Origin: an uncultured Clostridia bacterium
Lineage (GTDB): Bacteria; Bacillota; Clostridia; Christensenellales; Borkfalkiaceae
Direction: 5' to 3'
DNA length: 18,757 nt
Assembly: GCA_937915565.1 (NCBI GenBank)
Contig: CALDMH010000024.1
Span: 1 to 18,757 of the forward strand
Position 1 is the first letter of the stretch. Each line of letters starts with the position of its first letter. The notes beneath the pieces were generated by a model. The model made no database searches. It was not told where the DNA came from and worked only from the letters and a program-made list of their open reading frames with translations. The position numbers were made by a program, and so were the translations under genes. Positions 7,486 through 13,059 of this stretch are shown here, piece by piece.

Positions 7486-8043
7486 TTAGTGATGACGAAT
7501 GGAATCCCTATCGTTAATAAATTTCTTTTTATAATCCTCAACGGCTTTTTCGATTATCGCTATCGCTTCGGTTTTGCCGATAACCTCCTTAACGGCGGTT
7601 TCCTTTCCTTCGAGGTTTTTATAAACGGAAAAGAAATGTCTCATCTCGTCGAAAACGTGGGCGGGGAGTTGCGAAAGGTCGGTATAGCGGTTGTAGTTCG
7701 GGTCGGTGAAAGGAATCGCGATTATTTTTTCATCGTTTCTGCCGTTGTCAATCATCGAAATCGCACCAATCGGATATGCCCTGCAAAGGGTGAGCGGCTC
7801 TAACGCTTCGGAACAAAGCAAAAGCACGTCGAGCGGGTCGCCGTCGTCGCCGTAAGTTCTGGGGATAAATCCGTAATTTGCGGGGTAGTGAGTGGAGGTG
7901 TATAAAATACGGTCGAGAATAATCAACCCCGTTTCTTTGTCGAGTTCATACTTTTTCTTGCTGCCCTTGCTTATTTCGATAACGCAAATAAAATCCTCGG
8001 GTTTTATCCGTTCGGGGGATACGTCGTGCCAGATGTTGTTCAT
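7486..8043 (-). CDS. ppa: Family I inorganic pyrophosphatase
   Basis: 185-residue soluble enzyme that splits pyrophosphate to two phosphates, pulling forward reactions such as tRNA charging and nucleotide polymerisation. Conserved active-site elements are all present: the Lys-x-Lys/Arg region KKKYELD (29-35), THYPANYGFIP (51-61), the signature DGDPLDVLL (67-75) with three metal-binding Asp (67, 69, 72), IDNGRNDEKI (98-107), and VYKNLE (140-145). The start is the ATG at 8041-8043, preceded by AAGGAGAG. A longer reading frame to 8196 would run through the promoter at 8098-8126 and is rejected. The gene has its own promoter and lies 590 bases downstream of leuS on the same strand. Confidence 0.95.
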   Translation of the reverse strand: MNNIWHDVSPERIKPEDFICVIEISKGSKKKYELDKETGLIILDRILYTSTHYPANYGFIPRTYGDDGDPLDVLLLCSEALEPLTLCRAYPIGAISMIDNGRNDEKIIAIPFTDPNYNRYTDLSQLPAHVFDEMRHFFSVYKNLEGKETAVKEVIGKTEAIAIIEKAVEDYKKKFINDRDSIRHH

Positions 8044-8097
8044 AATCTCGTTCTCTCCTTGATTTTCTCTTTGATTTTTAATTTTTATCAGAACTGT

Positions 8098-8126
8098 ATT
8101 ATACAATAAGCCCTGCAATAAATCAA
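8098..8126 (-). promoter_or_regulatory. Sigma-A promoter of ppa
   Basis: On the minus strand: TTGATT (8126-8121), 17 bases, TATAAT (8103-8098). Transcription should start near 8091, giving a leader of about 48 nt. Confidence 0.75.
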
Positions 8127-8195
8127 GTAAAATTACATTAAATTTCGATTTATTTATAATATTTTCCGTTTTGTAGGTTTTTATCAAGGAGAGCA

Positions 8196-8232
8196 CGCCG
8201 CATTTCGGTTCAGCCGAAATGCGGCGCGTTTT
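8196..8232 (+). terminator. Hairpin with a short T tract, no obvious gene to terminate
   Basis: Perfect 13-bp stem (8196-8208 with 8214-8226), loop TTCAG, then CGTTTT on the plus strand. No plus-strand gene precedes it (ppa is on the other strand), so it looks like an orphan hairpin within the 8044-8632 gap. Confidence 0.4.
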
Positions 8233-8285
8233 AATTATTAGCCATAGCGCGGTTACCGGAGTTATCGTAAAAGATTTTAAACCGC

Positions 8286-8314
8286 TTGATAAAAATTGAA
8301 ATATATGTTATACT
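8286..8314 (+). promoter_or_regulatory. Sigma-A promoter inside the leuS-ppa gap
   Basis: TTGATA (8286-8291), 17 bases, TATACT (8309-8314). It points away from ppa and drives the putative small RNA that follows. Confidence 0.65.
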
Positions 8315-8320
8315 GTTAAT

Positions 8321-8458
8321 AATTTTGATAAAAATGCAAATTCCATTAGCTTATTACGGTGTCCTCGTCGTTTGACAGTTCCCCTTTTGGTTAAGTTTGT
8401 GTGACAACAATCGGGGTTTGCGTTTTTTGTGCGTCGGCTTCGGTTGGCGCACTTTTTT
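8321..8458 (+). ncRNA. Putative free-standing structured small RNA, class unknown
   Basis: Between the promoter at 8286-8314 and the terminator at 8429-8458 lies a transcript of about 138 nt with no credible protein. It folds: AAAAUGCAAAUUCC (8331-8344) pairs with GGGGUUUGCGUUUU (8413-8426) to give a 14-bp closing stem (A8330-U8427 can add one more), enclosing about 68 nt. Inside are a small hairpin GUUUGU/ACAAC near 8395-8408 and a weak UGUC/GACA pairing. The end is a textbook terminator, and no plus-strand gene follows, so it is not a riboswitch leader for anything in view. I tried to match it to 6S, SRP RNA and common riboswitches and could not. A 13-codon frame at 8334-8375 overlaps the closing stem and has no ribosome binding site. 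Confidence 0.5.
8429..8458 (+). terminator. Terminator of the putative small RNA
   Basis: 10-bp stem with some G-U pairs (8429-8438 with 8443-8452), C(TTCG)G tetraloop, then six T (8453-8458). Confidence 0.85.
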
Positions 8459-8569
8459 ATTATCAAAATTCCGGCTGCGATAGAAGTATTAAAAAGGTTT
8501 GCTCGACGGAATAAAACGGAATAAAACTTTCTTGTGAAATAAAAGAAGACGGTAAATAGTAAATGCAAA

Positions 8570-8603
8570 GCCGCCGCGATTTGTTTAAACAAATCGCGGC
8601 GGC
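8570..8603 (-). terminator. Terminator hairpin of leuS
   Basis: A perfect 34-bp palindrome (8570-8586 with 8587-8603) beginning 30 bases after the leuS stop. On the minus strand it is followed by TTTGCATTT, a weak T tract. The bases 8459-8569 between it and the small RNA show nothing I can assign. Confidence 0.65.
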
Positions 8604-8632
8604 TTAATACTTAATGATTATTTTAAATAAGA

Positions 8633-11068
8633 TTAACCTTTAACGATGAAGTTTACGAGCCTGCCTTTAACGACGACGGCTTTGACGATTTCTTTGCCTT
8701 TAACCATTTTCGCAATGGTTTCGTTTGCAAGGGCGAGCGCTTTAATTTCGTCCTCGGTTGCGTCCTTGGAAACGTTGATTTTAGCTTTAACCTTGCTGTT
8801 GAGTTGAACGGCAAGTTCGATTTCGTCTTTAATAAGCGCGTTTTCGTCGTAAACGGGGTAGCTTTCGGTGAACACCGACTTTTTGTTTCCTCTCATCGAC
8901 CAAAGCTCTTCCGCAAAGTGCGGAGCGCAGGGCGCAAGAAGAAGAATAAGCGTGTCGGTCGTTTTTCTCAAAAGTTCGTCTTTTCTTCCTTCGATTCCGT
9001 CGTATTTATATATTGCGGTGACGAATTCCATAAGGCGCGCCACAGCCGTGTTGAACGAGAAATTGTTCATATCTCTATCTACGTTCTTAACGCAGTAAGC
9101 CTCGGCGTAGAGCAGTTCCTTTTCGTCCTTTCCGAGCGAAATCTTGTCGTTAAACGGCTTATAGCCGCTTGTTTTCGTTATGATGCGTTCCGCGCGCTCA
9201 ACGAATTTCGCCAAGGATTTGATTCCGTTGTCGTCCCACGGGCCGCCTGCGGTGTAATCGAAACCGAACATAAGATACATTCTGAAAACGTCCGAACCGT
9301 AGGTGTCGATGTAAGAGTCGGGCGAAACGACGTTTCCGCGTGATTTGCTCATTCTCATTCCGTCAGGTCCTAAAATAATTCCCTGATGGGTGAGCGATTT
9401 AAACGGTTCGTCGAAGTTGAGATAACCCATATCGCGAAGAGCTTTCGTAATGAAACGCGCGTATAAAAGGTGCATACAAGCGTGTTCCGGTCCGCCGACG
9501 TACTTGTCCACGGGGAGCATTTTGTTTATGATTTCAGGGTCGAACGGCATATCGGCGTTCTTGCTGTCCGGATAGCGGAGATAATACCAGCTCGAACAAA
9601 CGAAAGTGTCCAGGGTGTCGGGGTCTCGCAATGCTTTTCCTCCGCACTTCGGGCAGGTGGTGTTCATAAACGAATCGCACTTTGCGAGCGGCGACTTTCC
9701 GTCCGGCCTGAACTCCACGTTTTTAGGCAAAAGAACGGGCAAATCCTTGTAAGGAACGGGAACTGCGCCGCATTTTTCGCAGTGAATAACCGGGATAGGC
9801 GCGCCCCAATACCTTTGGCGCGAAACGAGCCAGTCGCGAAGCCTGTAATTTACTTTGTGTTGGCCTTTCGATTCGGCAAAAAGTCTGTTCAAAATGGCTT
9901 TTCTGCCTTCTTCGGAGGTAAGGCCGTCGTATTCCGCGCTGTTCACGAGTATTCCGTCCTCAACGTAGGGGAGAACGGTTTCGCCGTGCGGGTTGTGGAT
10001 AACCACGTTGACGGGAAGGTCGTATTTTTGAGCGAAGAGATAATCTCTCGCGTCGTGCGCGGGAACGCCCATAACCGCGCCCGTACCGTAGGAATAAAGA
10101 ACGTAATCCGCGGCGTAAACGGGTACTTTTTTGCCCGTCACGGGGTTAATCGCGTATGCGCCGATAAATACGCCCGTCTTTTCGCGAGTGGTGGAAAGAC
10201 GTTCGATTTCGTCGGTTTTAGAGGTTTCTTCGATATATTTCAGAACGTCGGCTTCACGCTCCTTCGTCATAAGCTTTTTGACGAGCGGGTGCTCCGGCGC
10301 GAGAACGACGTAAGAAACTCCGAAAAGAGTGTCCGCTCTCGTGGTGAAAACTTTGAATTCGTCGCCGCTTTCCGTTTTGAAAACGATTTCTCCGCCGGTG
10401 GATTTTCCAATCCAGTTTCTTTGCATAGCCTTCGTTTTTTCGGGCCAGTCGAGTCCGTCGAGTTTTTCGAGAAGTTCCTCGGCGTATTTCGTTATGCGGA
10501 AGAACCATTGCGTAAGGTCGCGTTTAACGACTTGCGTTCCGCATCTTTCGCAACGTCCGTCGGTAACCTGCTCGTTCGCAAGAACGGTGTTGCAGCTCGG
10601 ACACCAGTTCACGGGGGCTTCCTTGCGGTAAGCAAGTCCGTTCTCGTAAAGTTTTAAAAAGAGCCACTGCGTCCATTTATAGTAATCGGGCATACAGGTT
10701 TTGATTTCCGCCGACCAATCGAACATCGCGCCCATTTTTTTGAGCTGACCTTCCATCGTGGCGATATTTTCAAGCGTGGAATCCTCGGGGTGAACGCCGG
10801 TTTTTATGGCGTAGTTTTCCGCGGGAAGCCCGAACGCGTCGAAGCCCATAGGCTCGAAAACCTCGTAGCCTTTCATTTTTTTGTATCTTGCGAAGCTGTC
10901 CGTAAGCCCGTAGTTATACCAGTGCCCCAAATGAAGTTTGGAGGCCGAGGGGTAAGAAAACATTTCGAGACAATAGAATTTTTTGTCTACGTTTTTCTTG
11001 TTGAAAGTGTAAAGCTTTTCTTTTTCCCATTTTTGCTGCCATTTGGCTTCAACGGTTTTCATATCCAT
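8633..11068 (-). CDS. leuS: Leucyl-tRNA synthetase
   Basis: 811 residues, within the bacterial LeuRS range. It charges tRNA-Leu with leucine in the cytoplasm. The class I signatures are HLGH (46-49, the HIGH motif) and MRMSKS (571-576, the KMSKS loop). The zinc-type pairs CPSC (156-159) and CERC (173-176) are intact, as is a later pair in HCEKC and CPKCGG. The inserted editing domain is recognisable by FTTRADTLFGVSYVVLAPEHP and the GVPAHDARDYLFA segment with its conserved Asp, so the enzyme should proofread. The start is the ATG at 11066-11068, 7 bases after AAGGAGGAG; an ATG two codons later is possible. An upstream-extended frame would cross the promoter. Divergent from the YitT-like gene. 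Confidence 0.97.
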   Translation of the reverse strand: MDMKTVEAKWQQKWEKEKLYTFNKKNVDKKFYCLEMFSYPSASKLHLGHWYNYGLTDSFARYKKMKGYEVFEPMGFDAFGLPAENYAIKTGVHPEDSTLENIATMEGQLKKMGAMFDWSAEIKTCMPDYYKWTQWLFLKLYENGLAYRKEAPVNWCPSCNTVLANEQVTDGRCERCGTQVVKRDLTQWFFRITKYAEELLEKLDGLDWPEKTKAMQRNWIGKSTGGEIVFKTESGDEFKVFTTRADTLFGVSYVVLAPEHPLVKKLMTKEREADVLKYIEETSKTDEIERLSTTREKTGVFIGAYAINPVTGKKVPVYAADYVLYSYGTGAVMGVPAHDARDYLFAQKYDLPVNVVIHNPHGETVLPYVEDGILVNSAEYDGLTSEEGRKAILNRLFAESKGQHKVNYRLRDWLVSRQRYWGAPIPVIHCEKCGAVPVPYKDLPVLLPKNVEFRPDGKSPLAKCDSFMNTTCPKCGGKALRDPDTLDTFVCSSWYYLRYPDSKNADMPFDPEIINKMLPVDKYVGGPEHACMHLLYARFITKALRDMGYLNFDEPFKSLTHQGIILGPDGMRMSKSRGNVVSPDSYIDTYGSDVFRMYLMFGFDYTAGGPWDDNGIKSLAKFVERAERIITKTSGYKPFNDKISLGKDEKELLYAEAYCVKNVDRDMNNFSFNTAVARLMEFVTAIYKYDGIEGRKDELLRKTTDTLILLLAPCAPHFAEELWSMRGNKKSVFTESYPVYDENALIKDEIELAVQLNSKVKAKINVSKDATEDEIKALALANETIAKMVKGKEIVKAVVVKGRLVNFIVKG

Positions 11069-11126
11069 AAAAAAGCTCCTCCTTGGGGATTTTCCCCGAA
11101 ATTTTATACAAACGAATATAGATTTT

Positions 11127-11155
11127 ATTATATTACAAAACGTAAACTTTTTCAA
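11127..11155 (-). promoter_or_regulatory. Sigma-A promoter of leuS
   Basis: On the minus strand: TTGAAA (11155-11150), 17 bases, TATAAT (11132-11127). The leader is about 50 nt and ends in a small hairpin GGGG/CCCC directly beside the Shine-Dalgarno sequence. No T-box features are present. Confidence 0.78.
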
Positions 11156-11222
11156 CTTTTTTAAAGGCGTTTGGCGTTACAAAAATAATTTTTTATAATT
11201 ACGGCAAACCGCTTCAAAACGT

Positions 11223-11251
11223 ATGACATTTTTTTGGCAATGTGCTATTAT
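11223..11251 (+). promoter_or_regulatory. Sigma-A promoter of the YitT-like gene
   Basis: ATGACA (11223-11228), 17 bases, TATTAT (11246-11251). Transcription would start near 11258, only about 5 bases before the ATG at 11263. Confidence 0.55.
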
Positions 11252-11262
11252 TAGCCGTGGTT

Positions 11263-12333
11263 ATGATTAACGATAATGAAGAGAAAAAGGAAGAAGCGGT
11301 CGGTAAGCCCGAGTACGAGTTCTTTCCCGAAAAAGAAATAGTTAAATATTCGGTTGCGAAGGACGACTGGGTCGTTCCGGAAAACAAAAAGAAAAAGACG
11401 CTTTCGTCGATAATTCTCGTGTTTTTGGCGGCGGCGTTTTATGCGGTGGGGTTTCATTATTTCGTAGACCCTTGCAATTTCGCCCCGGGCGGAATAGGCG
11501 GTATCGTCGCAATGGCCAAACATTTGTTGTACGGAGCAGAAGCGGCGACTCCGACGTCGGACGTCGATTACAGTTCGCTTCTGTTCGTGCTGTGTAATAT
11601 ACCGCTGCTTATTCCCGCATATAAAATATTGTCGAAGGAATTCGTCGTAAAAACGGCTGCGGTTGCGGTGATTATGGCGGTTATTATGTTTGTGCTCGAC
11701 AATTTTATCGACCCTGATAAGGTTTTTTCGATTAAACCGCAAAACCTTGCGGACGGCGAAAAAATCGATATGGGAACGAGGCTTCTTTCCGCGATTATCG
11801 GCGGAGCGGTTTGCGGGTTGTCGCTTGCGTGCGCACTTAAAACGAACGCGTCTACGGGCGGAGCTGACATCGTGGGAGCGATGATACAAAAGAAAAATCC
11901 GCATAAGAGCGTCGCTTCGATGATTTTTGCGGTGAACGGAGTGATTTTTGCTATTTCGTTCTTCGTCTACAAGGAAAACACGCTTCCCGTATTCCTTTCG
12001 CTTATTTACACGTTCACGACGACGAAAACGTGCGATTATATAATGTACGGAACGAAAAACGCGCTCAAATTTGAAGTTATCACAGAGCACGCGGAGGAAA
12101 TTTCCAAAGACATAATCGAAAAACTCGGCCACGGCGTTACGGTAACGCCCGCGGAGGGAATGTTCGAGCATAGAAACAAAGTGCTTTTGATTTGCGTAAT
12201 CAAGCCGCGCCAAACGGTGCAATTTCAGGAGATAATCAATCGTTATCCCGAAACGTTCGCTTACGTCGGAACGGTGAGCGAGGTAATCGGTAAGTTTAAC
12301 TCCGAAGGCAGAAAAGAAAAGAAAAAGAAATAA
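11263..12333 (+). CDS. YitT-family (DUF161/DUF2179) membrane protein
   Basis: 356 residues. A charged, Lys/Glu-rich cytoplasmic N-terminus of about 45 residues is followed by about five to six membrane helices with the family marks FVDPCNFAPGGIGGIV (67-82), an inner LLSAIIGGAVCGLS stretch and TGGADIVG. The C-terminal soluble part (about 265-350) is the DUF2179 domain (VITEHAEEISKDIIEKLGHG, then the conserved RNKVLLICVI). The family is widespread in Bacillota and its function is not established; transport is often suggested. The frame is open from a GTG at 11242, but that codon lies upstream of the -10 box, so ATG 11263 is preferred. It has no visible ribosome binding site and would be nearly leaderless. 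A strong terminator follows. Confidence 0.85.
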   Translation: MINDNEEKKEEAVGKPEYEFFPEKEIVKYSVAKDDWVVPENKKKKTLSSIILVFLAAAFYAVGFHYFVDPCNFAPGGIGGIVAMAKHLLYGAEAATPTSDVDYSSLLFVLCNIPLLIPAYKILSKEFVVKTAAVAVIMAVIMFVLDNFIDPDKVFSIKPQNLADGEKIDMGTRLLSAIIGGAVCGLSLACALKTNASTGGADIVGAMIQKKNPHKSVASMIFAVNGVIFAISFFVYKENTLPVFLSLIYTFTTTKTCDYIMYGTKNALKFEVITEHAEEISKDIIEKLGHGVTVTPAEGMFEHRNKVLLICVIKPRQTVQFQEIINRYPETFAYVGTVSEVIGKFNSEGRKEKKKK

Positions 12334-12347
12334 AACGAGATACGGTT

Positions 12348-12391
12348 GCCGCCCCGATTTTTGCTTGGCAAAAATCGGGGCGGCTTTTTTT
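12348..12391 (+). terminator. Terminator of the YitT-like gene
   Basis: Perfect 17-bp stem (12348-12364 with 12368-12384), loop TTG, seven T (12385-12391). Confidence 0.92.
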
Positions 12392-12478
12392 GCGTTTTAT
12401 ATAACGAGGTCATTTTTTCGTTTTATATAAATTGTATAAAAAAAGAAAAATCGGTCTAAAATAATATCGGCATTATCG

Positions 12479-12499
12479 TATAATTACATATTATGTAAT
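12479..12499 (+). promoter_or_regulatory. mazF -10 box overlapped by a perfect palindrome (putative operator)
   Basis: TATAAT at 12479-12484 (weak -35 TCTAAA at 12455-12460, 18-bp spacer). A perfect 8-1-8 inverted repeat, ATTACATATTATGTAAT, spans 12483-12499 and covers the end of the -10 box and the expected transcription start, the usual place for a repressor operator. Confidence 0.55.
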
Positions 12500-12551
12500 A
12501 GGGGAGAGTGCCGATTGGCCGCAAAAAAATGCGGCAAAGTGAGGACCGATT

Positions 12552-12905
12552 ATGATAAAGAGAGGCGAACTTTATTACGCCGACCTTAGTCCGGTCGTCG
12601 GGAGTGAACAGGGCGGAGTAAGACCGGTACTCGTTGTTCAGAACGACGTGGGAAACAAATACAGCCCCACCGTTATAGCGGCGGCGGTAACCAGTAAACT
12701 CACCAAAGCAAAATTGCCCACCCATATCGAACTCGACGCGTCCCTTTACGGGTTGAGCAAAGATTCGGTTGTTCTTCTCGAACAAATCCGGACTCTCGAC
12801 AAGCGCAGACTTAAAGAGCGCATCGGCGAGCTTTCAGATTACACTATGCGAAAGGTTGACGGAGCGTTGCTTATAAGCCTCGGGTTTGCGGAGAAGTCGG
12901 TGTAA
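12552..12905 (+). CDS. mazF: MazF/PemK-type endoribonuclease toxin
   Basis: 117 residues, nearly collinear with Bacillus subtilis MazF (EndoA/NdoA), which cuts mRNA at UACAU. Conserved stretches: RGELYYADLSPVVGSEQGG (4-22), RPVLVVQNDVGNKYSPT (24-40), KLPTHIEL (54-61), DSVVLLEQIRTLDK (71-84). The catalytic residues known from B. subtilis (R25, T48) correspond to R24 and T47 and are both present. GAGG (12541-12544) sits 7 bases before the ATG. No MazE-like antitoxin gene lies upstream or downstream: upstream is a terminator at 12348-12391, then promoter and a short leader with a 6-bp hairpin (12518-12535); downstream is a terminator. So its antitoxin, if any, is elsewhere. Confidence 0.93.
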   Translation: MIKRGELYYADLSPVVGSEQGGVRPVLVVQNDVGNKYSPTVIAAAVTSKLTKAKLPTHIELDASLYGLSKDSVVLLEQIRTLDKRRLKERIGELSDYTMRKVDGALLISLGFAEKSV

Positions 12906-12910
12906 AAGAG

Positions 12911-12950
12911 CCGCGCGAAAGACGAAAAAAAGTCTTTCGCGCGGTTTTTT
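12911..12950 (+). terminator. Terminator of mazF
   Basis: Perfect 13-bp stem (12911-12923 with 12932-12944), A-rich loop, six T (12945-12950). It separates mazF from the NAD synthetase gene. Confidence 0.92.
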
Positions 12951-12993
12951 ATGCCTTGCAAAGGAAAATTGCGTTTAAAAAATATAAAAAGAC

Positions 12994-13022
12994 TTTACAA
13001 AATTAACCGAAAATGATAAAAT
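12994..13022 (+). promoter_or_regulatory. Promoter of the HTH-NadE gene
   Basis: TTTACA (12994-12999), 17 bases, TAAAAT (13017-13022) with the extended -10 TGA just before it. Transcription should start near 13029. An imperfect inverted repeat GAAAAT (13009-13014) / ATTTTC (13036-13041) brackets the -10 and start; the area is A/T-rich, so this may be chance. Confidence 0.65.
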
Positions 13023-13059
13023 GAATTTATTAAAAATTTTCACACCGAAGAGGAAGAAT

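Noticed and set aside
8044..8196. N-terminal extension of ppa by 51 codons
   Set aside because: The extension crosses the ppa promoter and precedes a proper ribosome binding site and the normal family start.
8308..8592. Minus-strand 94-codon open frame in the leuS-ppa gap
   Set aside because: It runs across the plus-strand terminator and the leuS terminator hairpin, and the translated sequence has no recognisable features or ribosome binding site.
11061..11126. T-box leader for leuS
   Set aside because: The leader from the mapped promoter is only about 50 nt, too short for a T-box, and lacks its conserved sequences.
13021..13059. Earlier in-frame ATG for nadE at 13021
   Set aside because: It overlaps the -10 box TAAAAT (13017-13022), so it would not be in the transcript, and it has no ribosome binding site; ATG 13060 has one.
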